Origin: Wenzhouxiangella sp. XN201
GTDB lineage: Bacteria > Pseudomonadota > Gammaproteobacteria > Xanthomonadales > Wenzhouxiangellaceae
DNA length: 64,000 bases
NCBI RefSeq assembly: GCF_011008905.1
Contig: NZ_JAAIVI010000017.1
Coordinates: 806,001-870,000, forward strand
Direction: 5' to 3'
In this document: positions 25,174 through 35,120 of the stretch, one piece after another
Layout of the letters: every line of letters starts with the position of its first letter
Numbering within the stretch: position 1 is the stretch's first letter
Program-made: the position numbers and the translations under genes
Notes under the pieces: generated by a model
The model's database searches: none
The model's input: the letters and a program-made list of their open reading frames with translations, nothing else
What the model was told of the DNA's origin: nothing

Positions 25174-26472
25174 ATGAGCGACCTGTTTGCAACCGAAGAA
25201 GAGCGAGCTGCGCCATCCGGCCCGCTGGCGGATCGGCTGCGTCCACAGCACTTCGACGAAGTGGTCGGACAGGACCACCTGCTCGGCGAGGCAGGGCCGC
25301 TCAAGCGCATGATCGACTCGGGCCGCGTCGTATCGCTGGTGTTCTGGGGGCCGCCGGGTACCGGCAAGACCACGCTGGCTCGCCTATTGGCGCAGGTCGG
25401 TGATCTGCACTTCGTGCAGATTTCGGCCATCTTCTCCGGCGTGGGCGATCTCAAGCAGATCTTCGAGGCTGCCAGGATCCGCCGCCGCAATGGTCAGGGC
25501 ACGCTGTTGTTCGTCGACGAGATCCATCGTTTCAACCGGGCCCAACAGGACAGCTTCCTGCCGCATGTCGAGGACGGCACGATCACGCTGGTGGGCGCGA
25601 CCACCGAGAACCCGAGTTTCGAGCTCAACGGGGCGCTGCTTTCACGCATGCAGGTGATGGTGCTGAAACGCCTCGACCATCAGGCGCTCGATCGGCTGCT
25701 GGCGCGGGCCGAGGCGCAACTGGGTCGAACCTTGCCGGTCGACGAGGCAGCACGCGAGATGCTGCTGGCCATGGCCGATGGCGACGGCCGCTACCTGCTC
25801 AACATGGCCGAGGCGATCGATGACCTGGCCGGCGATGCCGAGATGATCGACAGCGAGCGCCTGATGGGCCTGGTACAACGCCGTGCACCGGCCTATGACA
25901 AGGATCGCGAGGAACACTACAACCTGATCTCGGCCCTGCACAAATCCCTGCGCGGATCAGATGCCGATGCCGCGCTCTACTGGCTGGCGCGCATGCTGGT
26001 CGGGGGAGAGGACCCGCTCTATATTGCGCGCCGGCTGATTCGATTCGCCTCCGAGGATGTCGGCCTGGCCGATCCCCAGGCACTGGTCCAGGCACTGGCT
26101 GCGCGCGAGGCCTACGAGGTGCTGGGTTCACCCGAGGGCGAGCTGGCCATTGTCCAGGCCACCCTCTACCTGGCGACGGCACCCAAGTCCAATGCGACTT
26201 ACAAGGCGGCCGGCGCAGCATGGCGCTCGGCGAAGGAGACCGGTTCCCTCATGCCCCCGGCCCATATTCTCAATGCGCCCACCGGCCTGATGAAGGAGCT
26301 GGGTTACGGGCGCGACTATGTCTACGATCACGATACCGAGGCCGGGTTTTCCGGGCAGAATTACTTTCCCGAAGGTCTCGAGCGGCAGCCGTTCTATCGG
26401 CCGCCGGAGCGCGGATTCGAGCGTGAAATCGCCAGGCGCCTGGCCTGGTGGGCGCGAAAACGCTCAACCTGA
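25174..26472 (+). CDS. rarA: Replication-associated recombination protein A (AAA+ ATPase)
   Basis: A 432-residue MgsA/RarA/WRNIP1 ATPase acting at stalled replication forks. [21 protein letters not shown] is the family N-terminus, with Walker [15 protein letters not shown], Walker [16 protein letters not shown], sensor 1 [10 protein letters not shown], and the C-terminal tetramerisation region [23 protein letters not shown]. The ATG at 25174 gives the expected N-terminus. A second ATG three codons earlier is possible. A -10-like box sits just upstream. It is divergent from the acyl-CoA synthetase gene. Confidence 0.94.
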   Translation: MSDLFATEEERAAPSGPLADRLRPQHFDEVVGQDHLLGEAGPLKRMIDSGRVVSLVFWGPPGTGKTTLARLLAQVGDLHFVQISAIFSGVGDLKQIFEAARIRRRNGQGTLLFVDEIHRFNRAQQDSFLPHVEDGTITLVGATTENPSFELNGALLSRMQVMVLKRLDHQALDRLLARAEAQLGRTLPVDEAAREMLLAMADGDGRYLLNMAEAIDDLAGDAEMIDSERLMGLVQRRAPAYDKDREEHYNLISALHKSLRGSDADAALYWLARMLVGGEDPLYIARRLIRFASEDVGLADPQALVQALAAREAYEVLGSPEGELAIVQATLYLATAPKSNATYKAAGAAWRSAKETGSLMPPAHILNAPTGLMKELGYGRDYVYDHDTEAGFSGQNYFPEGLERQPFYRPPERGFEREIARRLAWWARKRST

Positions 26473-26605
26473 GTCGGCAGCGGTGTCCGCCGTACGGTTG
26501 TCCTGCGCCGCTAATCGGTTTTCGTTTCGGGCAAATGTGCGATATATTTCACCAATCAGGCTCGATTGAATGATCGGGTCGCCAGCTCGAAGAGCGGAGG
26601 TTGCC

Positions 26606-27016
26606 ATGCCACGCCGTGAACGTGACGACGACATCTACGAGTTTTTCGACGAGGAGACGCTCAAGCGGGCCGACGAGCTGGTCTCGTCCCTGTCGAGCAC
26701 CCTGGGCCTCGAGCGCCGCGGTCAGACCACCTACTACCAGGGCGCGGTTGCGGACATGAACCAGTCCGGCAGCCGCTTCATCAAGGTGACGGTGGCCGAC
26801 TCGGGCAACAACGGCGAACAGCTGGTGCTGGTCAGCGAGCAGCCGCTCTCGGTTTCGAACAAGGCGCTACTCGTTTACCGCGCCGGCCCCGGCCATGATC
26901 TCAAATATATGGGCCTGACCAGCGAGTCCCGGCCCGGCCGGCGGCAGGAAGACGAGGGCGAGAACAGGTTTTTCACCATATACACCATCAACCAGGACGT
27001 GCGGCGGCAGCGCTGA
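26606..27016 (+). CDS. Hypothetical acidic soluble protein
   Basis: A 136-residue protein I do not recognise. The N-terminus is very charged (RRERDDDIYEFFDEETLKRA), followed by a helical stretch and a beta-rich middle (SGSRFIKVTVADSG, EQLVLVSEQPLSVSN). The C-terminus is charged and ends with FFTIYTINQDVRRQR. No signal peptide or membrane helix is visible. The ATG at 26606 has GGAGG 9 bases upstream, so I prefer it to the earlier in-frame start at 26570. It lies alone between rarA and the convergent permease gene. Confidence 0.7.
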   Translation: MPRRERDDDIYEFFDEETLKRADELVSSLSSTLGLERRGQTTYYQGAVADMNQSGSRFIKVTVADSGNNGEQLVLVSEQPLSVSNKALLVYRAGPGHDLKYMGLTSESRPGRRQEDEGENRFFTIYTINQDVRRQR

Positions 27017-27024
27017 TCGCTTCG

Positions 27025-29481
27025 TCAACCCCCGGCGCGCAGGATGCGCATGGGTGACACCCCGAGCACACTGCGGTTGCCCAGCCAGCCGCTGCCCATG
27101 ACGATCACGACAGCTGCCGCCAGGCCGGTGCCGAGCAGGCTCGCCGAGGGGCGGTAGGCAAACTCGAACAGCTCGCTCGCCAGCAGCCAGCCGGTCAGCG
27201 CAGCACCCCCGGTGGCCAGCACGGCCGCAATGATGGCCATCACCCCGTACTCGATCAGCAGTCCGCGCCGGACCATGGCGTTATCGGCGCCCAGGGCCCG
27301 GATCAATGCGGCTTCCTGGCGGCGTTCGTCGCGGGTCGCTTCGAGTGCAGCCAGCAGCACCACCAGGCCAGCCAGCAGGGTAAAGAAGAACACCACCTGG
27401 GCGGCCGTGGTCACGCGATCGATGATTTCGCTCACGCGGTCGAGCAGGGCGCCGATGTCGATGATCGACACGTTGGGCCAGGCCTGCTGGATGTCGCGCA
27501 AGGAACCGGCCGTCTCGGGCCAGCGAAAACTGGCAATGAACTGGTGGGGCAGCACCTCGCCGGCACTCGGTGTCAGCAGAATGAAAAAGTTGACGTTGAA
27601 CGACTCCCACTCGACCTCACGCATGCTGGTCACGGTGGCCTCGATGCGGCGGGCGCCGGCCTCGAAAGTCATGCTGTCGCCCAGGCCGATGCCGGTGCGT
27701 TCCGACCAGCGTTGTGCCAGGGAGATTTCGCCTTCGGAATCCGCTTTGAAGAACTCGCCTTCGGTGACGCGATTGGCCGGCGGCAGGTGGTCGATCCAGG
27801 AGACATTCACCTGTCCGGCCCAGCGATGATCCGGCGGCGGCTCGCCGTTGACCTCGACCAGGTTGACCGTGGCCATCGGTCGCAGTTGCAGGTTGCTGGC
27901 ACCGGCCCCGGCCAGGGCAGCCTCGACGGCATCTCGCTGGTCGGGCTGAATATTGACCACGAAGTGATCGGCGGTGTCGGGCGGCAGACTGCTGCGCCAC
28001 TGCTCGAGTAGTTCGCTGCGCACGATCATCAACAGCAGCAGCGCCATCAGGCCCAGGCCCAGCGCGGTGATCTGGACGATGCCCTGGCCGCGACGCCGAT
28101 GCAGTCCGGCCAGGCCGAACCGCCATCCGGCCCGCGTGCGGCGGGCGAGCCACTGCGTGGCCAGCATCGCCAGCCAGGCTGACAGGGCCAGCAGGGCGGC
28201 CAGGGCTGCCGAGCCGCCCAGCACGATCAGCGCGAGCCGGAATTCTCCCAGTTGCAGCACCGGGATGGCCAGTGCTCCGGCCACGGGCAGCAGCCAGGGC
28301 CAGCCGGAAAGTCCCGGCCGCGAATCGAGCGAGCGATTGAGAATACGTATCGGCGCGACCGCGCGCAGGCCGATCAGCGGGGGCAGGGCAAAGCCGGCGG
28401 CCAGTAGCAGGGTGAAGGCGGCGCTGCCGAGCAGCGGCAGGGCGCGCACCGCGGGCAAGGGGCCGGCCGGGCCGTCGGCCAGGATCGTGGCAATCACGGC
28501 CTGGGCACCCAGGCCGAGCAGTCCGCCAACGACGATGCCCGCCAGCGCAAGCCACAGCAGCATCAGGGTGAGCGCGCGCAGAATCGACCCGCTTTCGGCG
28601 CCGAAAGCCTTGAGCAGGGCGACCAGGTCGCGCTGTGTGCGTGAAAAGCGCAGTGCGGCGAGCAGCACGGCCACACCGGCGAGAATCACGGCGGTCAGGG
28701 CGGCCACGCCCAGGAAGCGGCGTGCCTGGGTCAGGGCCTGGCCGGTTTCGGCCTCGGCCTCGGCTGTGGTTTCGATCTCCTGCCGTTGTTCGAGCCGGGG
28801 CTCGACCCAGTTCCGGAACGCGGCGACCGCCGGTTCGCTGCCGGCCACCAACAGGCGCCAGCGAACGCGCGAGCCGGGCCCGATCAATTCGCTCTCCAGC
28901 AAGTCATCCATGTGGACGATCAGTCGCGGGGCCAGCATGAAACGGCTGCCGCCGCGGTCGGGTTCCCAGGTCAGAACCCGGTCGATGGTGATCGGGCGGC
29001 GGCCGATCTCGGTTTCTGCACCGGTGTCGGTCTCGAACAGACGCAGCCCGCGGGCGGCCATCCAGCCCAAGCCCGGTTCGGGGCCGGTCGTCAGGATCAC
29101 TTCGTCACCGCCGAGGTGTTCGGCAATCTTGAGCTGTCCGCGCAGGGGATAGCCGTCGGTCACCGCCTTGAGATCGACCAGGTGGCTTTCCTCGCCGACG
29201 AACAGGATGGTCGACAGCAGCGCGATTTCGGCCGTTTCCAGGCCCAGTTCGGCGGCTTTCTGGTGGTACGCCTCCGGCAATCGCTCGCGCCCGGTCACGA
29301 CCAGGTCGGCGGCCAGCACTTCCCCGGCCTGGCGCTCCAGCGCCCGCCCGACCCGGTCGGTAAACAGGCTCACCGCCGAAAGCGCCGCGGTGGCCACGAC
29401 CAGCCCGGCAAACAGCATCACCAGGGCGCTGGAGCGCCACTGGCGGGTCAGCAGCTTGAGGGAGAGAGTGGTGGCGTTCAT
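27025..29481 (-). CDS. FtsX-like ABC transporter permease (YbbP type)
   Basis: An 818-residue inner-membrane permease with an N-terminal helix (SSALVMLFAGLVVATAALS), a large periplasmic domain, and two groups of FtsX-type helices. These groups are about 265-420, with further helices to 480, and near the C-terminus (QVVFFFTLLAGLVVLLAAL, then two more). The closing LGVSPMRILRAG is typical of the family. It pairs with the ATPase just upstream, as YbbA/YbbP do beside tesA in Escherichia coli. The substrate is unknown. Reading upstream of the ATG at 29481 runs through an AT-rich repeat and the ATPase gene in the wrong frame. Confidence 0.88.
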   Translation of the reverse strand: MNATTLSLKLLTRQWRSSALVMLFAGLVVATAALSAVSLFTDRVGRALERQAGEVLAADLVVTGRERLPEAYHQKAAELGLETAEIALLSTILFVGEESHLVDLKAVTDGYPLRGQLKIAEHLGGDEVILTTGPEPGLGWMAARGLRLFETDTGAETEIGRRPITIDRVLTWEPDRGGSRFMLAPRLIVHMDDLLESELIGPGSRVRWRLLVAGSEPAVAAFRNWVEPRLEQRQEIETTAEAEAETGQALTQARRFLGVAALTAVILAGVAVLLAALRFSRTQRDLVALLKAFGAESGSILRALTLMLLWLALAGIVVGGLLGLGAQAVIATILADGPAGPLPAVRALPLLGSAAFTLLLAAGFALPPLIGLRAVAPIRILNRSLDSRPGLSGWPWLLPVAGALAIPVLQLGEFRLALIVLGGSAALAALLALSAWLAMLATQWLARRTRAGWRFGLAGLHRRRGQGIVQITALGLGLMALLLLMIVRSELLEQWRSSLPPDTADHFVVNIQPDQRDAVEAALAGAGASNLQLRPMATVNLVEVNGEPPPDHRWAGQVNVSWIDHLPPANRVTEGEFFKADSEGEISLAQRWSERTGIGLGDSMTFEAGARRIEATVTSMREVEWESFNVNFFILLTPSAGEVLPHQFIASFRWPETAGSLRDIQQAWPNVSIIDIGALLDRVSEIIDRVTTAAQVVFFFTLLAGLVVLLAALEATRDERRQEAALIRALGADNAMVRRGLLIEYGVMAIIAAVLATGGAALTGWLLASELFEFAYRPSASLLGTGLAAAVVIVMGSGWLGNRSVLGVSPMRILRAGG

Positions 29482-29502
29482 CGGGGGCCGCACCGATTGT
29501 TG

Positions 29503-29567
29503 CGTTTGGTCATTGGGGAATTGGAGCTTGAAAATTGTTTGAGAATTGGCATTTGAAAATTGATCAT
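29503..29567. repeat. AT-rich repeat remnant between the ABC permease and ATPase genes
   Basis: About 65 bases of unusually AT-rich sequence for this genome, built of short mutually similar strings (TTGAAAATT, GAATTGG, TTTGAAAATTG, CATTGGGGAATTGG). Similar composition and CAAATTCC/AATGACC strings occur at 54297-54360. It interrupts an otherwise tight ATPase-permease operon. Confidence 0.55.
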
Positions 29568-30283
29568 TGCGAGCGCTCCGCACGCTCAACCGCCATCTCG
29601 CCCTGTACCAGCGAGCCATCCACCATCTCTTCCACCCGCCCACACCGCCGAGCGAGCCTGACATCGTGGGTGACGAGCACCAGCGCGGTGCCATGGTGTT
29701 CGTTGAGATCGAACAGCAGGTCGGCCACGGCCCCGCCGGTACGTTGGTCGAGGTTGCCGGTGGGTTCGTCGGCGAACAGGATGTCGGGTTCGCCGGCAAA
29801 GGCGCGGGCGATCGCCACGCGCTGTTGTTCGCCGCCGGAGAGCTGGCGCGGGTAATGCTCCAGGCGCGGGCTCAGGCCGACCTGGTCGAGTGCCCGCCGG
29901 GCGCGCGTGTTGACGTCCTCGAAGCCGGCAATTTCCAGCGCCAGTTTGACGTTTTCCAGCGCCGTCAGACTGGGCAGCAGGTGAAAACTCTGGAAGACGA
30001 AGCCGACGTGGCGCCGGCGGACGCGGGCCCGGCTGTTTTCGTCGAGCGCATTGAGATCGGCGTCGATCAGCCGGATATCTCCGACAGTCGGCTGGTCCAG
30101 CCCCGCCAGCAGGCCCAGCAGGGTGGTCTTGCCGGAACCGGAGGCTCCGACAATGGCCAGCGTTTCGCCGGCGTTCAGGTCCAGGCTGATATCGTGCAGG
30201 ATATCGAGCCGCCCGCCGGGGGCATCGACACTGTAGCCGACCCGGCGGGCCGACAGAATGTTCTTCTGACCGGAATCGTTCAT
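29564..30283 (-). CDS. ABC transporter ATP-binding protein (YbbA type)
   Basis: A 239-residue ATPase: Walker A GASGSGKTTLLGLL, Q-loop FVFQSFHLLPSL, signature LSGGEQQRVAIARA, Walker B DILFADEPTGNLD and switch His in LVLVTHD. The small MacB/LolD-like form and the partner FtsX-type permease place it in the YbbA group. The ATG at 30283 overlaps the tesA start codon on the other strand, as both use the same CATG. Its promoter must therefore lie inside tesA. Confidence 0.9.
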   Translation of the reverse strand: MNDSGQKNILSARRVGYSVDAPGGRLDILHDISLDLNAGETLAIVGASGSGKTTLLGLLAGLDQPTVGDIRLIDADLNALDENSRARVRRRHVGFVFQSFHLLPSLTALENVKLALEIAGFEDVNTRARRALDQVGLSPRLEHYPRQLSGGEQQRVAIARAFAGEPDILFADEPTGNLDQRTGGAVADLLFDLNEHHGTALVLVTHDVRLARRCGRVEEMVDGSLVQGEMAVERAERSQ

Positions 30284-30896
30284 GTTCAACCGTCTGTTAT
30301 GTAACGTGATCGCCCGATTGATGCTTGGCAGTGTATTGTGCCTGCCCGCGCACGCCGCCACCGTCATGATTGTCGGTGACAGTCTGTCCGATGCCTATTC
30401 CATTCCGCGTGAATCGGGCTGGGTGGAACTGTTGTCGGAGCGCGTCGATGGCGAGCACGAGATCGTCAATGCCAGTATTTCGGGCGAGACCACCGCCGGA
30501 GCGGCCAGCCGCATCGACGGACTGCTGGAAGCCCACCGGCCGGACCTGCTGCTGATCATCCTGGGCGGCAACGACGGCCTGCGCGGACTTTCGCCGGCCC
30601 AGACCGAAGATAATCTGGCGGCCGTGATCGAGAAAGGCAAGTCAGCCGGTGCCACCGTGGCCCTGATGCAGATCCGCCTGCCGCCCAATCTCGGCCCGGT
30701 TTACATCGAGCGCTTCGAGGCGGTCTTTCCACGCCTGGCAGAACGCTACGACATCGAGCTGCTGCCGTTCTTCCTCAACGACGTGTTCGACCAACCCGGA
30801 ATGCTGATGGATGACGGCATTCACCCCACGGTCGAGGCCCAGCCGTTGATGCTCGAAGCCGTGTGGTCGGGGCTGGAGGCGCTGTTGTCCGAATGA
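30282..30896 (+). CDS. tesA: Arylesterase / acyl-CoA thioesterase I (GDSL family)
   Basis: A 204-residue periplasmic GDSL hydrolase with thioesterase, lysophospholipase and esterase activity in the E. coli homologue. A signal peptide (cleaved after LCLPAHA) precedes MIVGDSLSDAYSI, which holds the nucleophile Ser. The remaining blocks are ISGETTAGA, LGGNDGLRG and the C-terminal DGIHPTVEAQ with the Asp-His pair. It is divergent from ybbA, the arrangement conserved in gammaproteobacteria, but here the two start codons share the four bases CATG. A later start such as the ATG at 30321 would shorten the signal too much. Confidence 0.9.
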   Translation: MFNRLLCNVIARLMLGSVLCLPAHAATVMIVGDSLSDAYSIPRESGWVELLSERVDGEHEIVNASISGETTAGAASRIDGLLEAHRPDLLLIILGGNDGLRGLSPAQTEDNLAAVIEKGKSAGATVALMQIRLPPNLGPVYIERFEAVFPRLAERYDIELLPFFLNDVFDQPGMLMDDGIHPTVEAQPLMLEAVWSGLEALLSE

Positions 30897-30987
30897 GCGG
30901 GCGAATCGGTCGCCTGGAGGCCGGCTGACACCGTCAACGCCTTCCCTGTATCCTTTGGGGTCTGTCCCGAGACTTCCAGCGAACCCC

Positions 30988-32583
30988 ATGTCCGAACGCG
31001 AAATCATGGAATACGATGTCGTCATCGTCGGCGCCGGCCCGGCCGGACTGGTCTGTGCCATCCGGCTCAAGCAGCTCAACAATGAACTTAACGTCTGCGT
31101 GATCGAGAAGGCCGCCGAAATCGGCGGGCACATCCTCTCCGGCGCGGTCATCGAGCCCGAGCCGCTGGATGCGCTGATCGAGGGCTGGCGCGACGATCCG
31201 CCGCCCATCTGCGTGCCGGCCGGCAAGGACCAACTCCTGTACCTGACAAAGACCGGCAAGCGCAAGCTGCCGACCCCGCCGCAGCAGAAAAATCACGGCA
31301 ACTTCATCGTCTCGCTGGGTGCGTTGTGCGCCTGGCTGGCGCCCAAGGCCGAGGCGCTGGGCGTGGACCTGTTTCCCGGTTTCGCCGCCGCCGATCTGTC
31401 TTACAACGACAAGGACGAGATCCAGGGCGTGATCATCGGCGACATGGGTGTCGATGCCGAGGGCAATGAAAAGGCAAGCTACGTCCAGGGGATCGAGATC
31501 CACGCGCCGGTAACCGTACTGGGCGAAGGCTGCCGTGGTCACTTGACCAAGCGCGCGATCCGCAAGTACAAGCTCGACGCCGACAGCGACCCGCAGACTT
31601 ACGGCATCGGCATGAAGGAACTCTGGCGATTGCCCGAGGGGCGAGTCCAGCCCGGCCTGATCCAGCACACCGTGGGCTGGCCGCTGCCGCCGGAGATTTA
31701 CGGTGGCAGCTTCGTCTATCACCTCGACAAGGATCGTGTGGCCGTCGGCTTCGTCTGCGGACTCGATTACCAGGACCCGAAATTCTCACCTTTCGAAGCC
31801 TTTCAGCAGTTCAAGCATCATCCGATGCTGCACGAATTGCTCGATGGCGGCGAGATACTCTCCGCCGGCGCTCGTGCGCTGGTCGAGGGCGGCTACCAGT
31901 CCCTGCCGAAGATAGAGATGCCGGGCGCGCTACTGATCGGCGATACGGCTGGCCTGCTCAACGTGCCCAAGATCAAGGGCGTCCACCAGGCGATGAGGTC
32001 GGGCATGCTCGCGGCCGAGCACCTGGCCGAAAGACGCACCAGCGAGGGCTTTGACGCCCGCCTGCGTGAGTCCGAAATCGCGACTGAACTTAAGAAGGTG
32101 CGAAACATCCGCCCCGGCTTCAGCAAGGGTCTGTGGCGTGGCATGGCAACCGCCGCTATCGAGACGGTCACCGCCGGCAAGCTGCCCCGCACGCTGTCCA
32201 ACCACGCCGACCATGAGCAGTACCGCAAGCTCGACGAGCAGGGCCTGAACTCCGACTACGTCGACCGCGACCTGCCACCGCGCGACCGTCTCGCCTCGGT
32301 CTACTTCGCCCAGACCGCCCACGATGAAGACCAGCCGGTGCACCTGAAAATCATCGATCCGGATGTCTGCTTCACGCGCTGTGAGGAGGAATACGGCAAT
32401 CCCTGCACCAGGTTCTGCCCGGCCAATGTCTATGAAGTGGTCGAAGATGATGGCGGCAAGCGCCTCCAGATCAATGCCGCCAATTGCGTGCATTGCAAGA
32501 CCTGCGACATCGCCGACCCCTATCAGGTTATCGACTGGGTCACGCCGGAAGGCGGGTCGGGGCCGAACTACACCAACCTTTGA
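30988..32583 (+). CDS. Electron transfer flavoprotein-ubiquinone oxidoreductase
   Basis: A 531-residue inner-membrane flavoprotein passing electrons from ETF, reduced during beta-oxidation and amino-acid breakdown, to ubiquinone. FAD binding: YDVVIVGAGPAGLVCAIRL. LHHTVGWPLP-like QHTVGWPLPPEIYGGSF is part of the quinone region. The C-terminal 4Fe-4S cluster site is CTRFCPANVYE and NCVHCKTCDIADP. I choose the ATG at 30988, while another ATG at 31006 is possible. The ETF subunits themselves are not in the window. Confidence 0.93.
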   Translation: MSEREIMEYDVVIVGAGPAGLVCAIRLKQLNNELNVCVIEKAAEIGGHILSGAVIEPEPLDALIEGWRDDPPPICVPAGKDQLLYLTKTGKRKLPTPPQQKNHGNFIVSLGALCAWLAPKAEALGVDLFPGFAAADLSYNDKDEIQGVIIGDMGVDAEGNEKASYVQGIEIHAPVTVLGEGCRGHLTKRAIRKYKLDADSDPQTYGIGMKELWRLPEGRVQPGLIQHTVGWPLPPEIYGGSFVYHLDKDRVAVGFVCGLDYQDPKFSPFEAFQQFKHHPMLHELLDGGEILSAGARALVEGGYQSLPKIEMPGALLIGDTAGLLNVPKIKGVHQAMRSGMLAAEHLAERRTSEGFDARLRESEIATELKKVRNIRPGFSKGLWRGMATAAIETVTAGKLPRTLSNHADHEQYRKLDEQGLNSDYVDRDLPPRDRLASVYFAQTAHDEDQPVHLKIIDPDVCFTRCEEEYGNPCTRFCPANVYEVVEDDGGKRLQINAANCVHCKTCDIADPYQVIDWVTPEGGSGPNYTNL

Positions 32584-32587
32584 TTGC

Positions 32588-32671
32588 GAACCGCAGATGA
32601 ACGCAGATCAACGCAGATGAAAATCGAATTCAAAAAAATCTGTGTTCATCTGTGTTCATCTGCGGTTCCAA
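32588..32671. repeat. Phased inverted-repeat element, CGCAGAT type (copy 3)
   Basis: The left arm GAACCGCAGATGA carries three CGCAGAT units at exact 10-base spacing. The right arm carries two TGTGTTCATC units and ends TGCGGTTCCAA. It fills the gap between the ETF-ubiquinone oxidoreductase and aroC genes, ending 35 bases before the aroC start. Confidence 0.85.
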
Positions 32672-32706
32672 TTTCATAGCCTTATATCAATACGCGAGGA
32701 CAGCCG

Positions 32707-33801
32707 GTGGCATTCAATTCATTCGGCCGGGTTTTGACCCTAACGACATTCGGCGAAAGCCATGGGCCGGCGATTGGCTGTGTAATCGACGGGTTTCCGC
32801 CGGGGATGGAGATCAGTGCTGAGGAGATCCGGTCCGAGTTGATGCGGCGGGCGACGGGGCAGAGTCGGTGGACTTCGCAGCGCAAGGAAGCCGAGGACGT
32901 CCAGATTCTCTCCGGCGTGTTCGAGGGCAAGACCACCGGGTCGCCGATCGCGCTGTTGATCCACAACACCGATGCGCGTTCGAAGGATTACTCGAAGATC
33001 GCCGATCAGTTTCGCCCCGGTCACGCGGACTACACCTACCACCACAAGTACGGCATTCGCGATTATCGCGGCGGTGGGCGCTCCTCGGCGCGGGAAACGG
33101 CCATGCGGGTTGCCGCCGGCGCGTTGGCCAGGAAATACCTGAAGGACAAGCTCGGCGTCGAGATCACCGGCTGGCTGGGCCAGCTCGGCGAACTGGTTTG
33201 TGACCAACAGTTCGACCCGGCGGTCATCGACAACAACCCGTTCTTCTGCCCCGACGAAGCACGCGTGCCAGATCTCGAGGATTACATGAAGAAGCTGTGG
33301 AAGTCGGGCGATTCGGTGGGGGCGCTGGTGAAGGCGCGGGCGACCGGTGTGCCCGTCGGCCTGGGCTCACCCGTCTATGCCAAACTCGACGGTGACCTGG
33401 CCGCGGCCATGATGAGCATCAACGCCACCAAGGGCGTGGAGATCGGCGCCGGTTTTGCGTCCGTCGCGCAGAAGGGCACCGAGCATCGCGACGAGATCAC
33501 GCCCGGGGGCTTCGAGTCGAACCATGCCGGCGGCGTCCTGGGTGGAATTTCCACCGGTCAGCCGGTCGAGTGCGCGGTGGCGTTCAAGCCGACTTCGTCG
33601 CTGCGCCTGCCCGGGAAAACCGTCGATATCCGGGGCGAACCGGTTGAAATCGTCACCACCGGCCGCCATGACCCCTGTGTCGGGATACGCGCCGTACCCA
33701 TCGTTGAGGCCATGCTGGCCCTGGTGATCATGGATCATTACCTGCTTGACCGCGCCCAGTGTGGCGACGTGCCGGAGCAGGCGCCGCGTATCCCCACCTG
33801 A
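32707..33801 (+). CDS. aroC: Chorismate synthase
   Basis: A 364-residue FMN-dependent lyase making chorismate from EPSP, the last step of the shikimate pathway. Signature blocks: [94 protein letters not shown] and [13 protein letters not shown]. Translation starts at GTG (32707), preceded by AGGA 7 bases upstream. It is flanked on both sides by the phased inverted-repeat elements. It feeds the trp genes found 5 kb downstream. Confidence 0.97.
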   Translation: MAFNSFGRVLTLTTFGESHGPAIGCVIDGFPPGMEISAEEIRSELMRRATGQSRWTSQRKEAEDVQILSGVFEGKTTGSPIALLIHNTDARSKDYSKIADQFRPGHADYTYHHKYGIRDYRGGGRSSARETAMRVAAGALARKYLKDKLGVEITGWLGQLGELVCDQQFDPAVIDNNPFFCPDEARVPDLEDYMKKLWKSGDSVGALVKARATGVPVGLGSPVYAKLDGDLAAAMMSINATKGVEIGAGFASVAQKGTEHRDEITPGGFESNHAGGVLGGISTGQPVECAVAFKPTSSLRLPGKTVDIRGEPVEIVTTGRHDPCVGIRAVPIVEAMLALVIMDHYLLDRAQCGDVPEQAPRIPT

Positions 33802-33815
33802 AGACTGGAGTTTTT

Positions 33816-33971
33816 GGAACCGCAGATTTCGCGGATTAGCGCAGATTTGAGCAGGCTCGCGTTTCGCCAAGCTGCGAGACGATTGGGGCGATAGCCCTTC
33901 GCATACTGGGTTTTTGATCAGGCCAGAATTATTAAATAATCTGCGTCAATCTGCGAAATCTGCGGTTTCAA
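33816..33971. repeat. Phased inverted-repeat element, CGCAGATT type (copy 4, long centre)
   Basis: The left arm GGAACCGCAGATTTCGCGG continues with a third GCAGATT unit. The right arm carries AATCTGCGTCAATCTGCG and ends TGCGGTTTCAA. The spacer between the arms is about 85 bases, longer than in other copies, and contains no reading frame of note. It lies between aroC and asd. Confidence 0.85.
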
Positions 33972-34009
33972 GTACTCCTCCATCCAAACGGGAAGCAAAA
34001 CCACACAAC

Positions 34010-35032
<1,023 letters not shown>

Positions 35033-35065
35033 GGATAGCGCTTTCGCGCCATGTGAAGACATTGG

Positions 35066-35071
35066 TATACT
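35066..35071 (+). promoter_or_regulatory. Possible -10 box for fimV
   Basis: TATACT, preceded by TGG as in extended -10 promoters, lies 49 bases before the fimV start. No convincing -35 is visible. Confidence 0.35.
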
Positions 35072-35120
35072 CGCTTGAATTGACGCAAGTTTGTTCAAGC
35101 ATTAGAGGGAAGCGGCGCTC

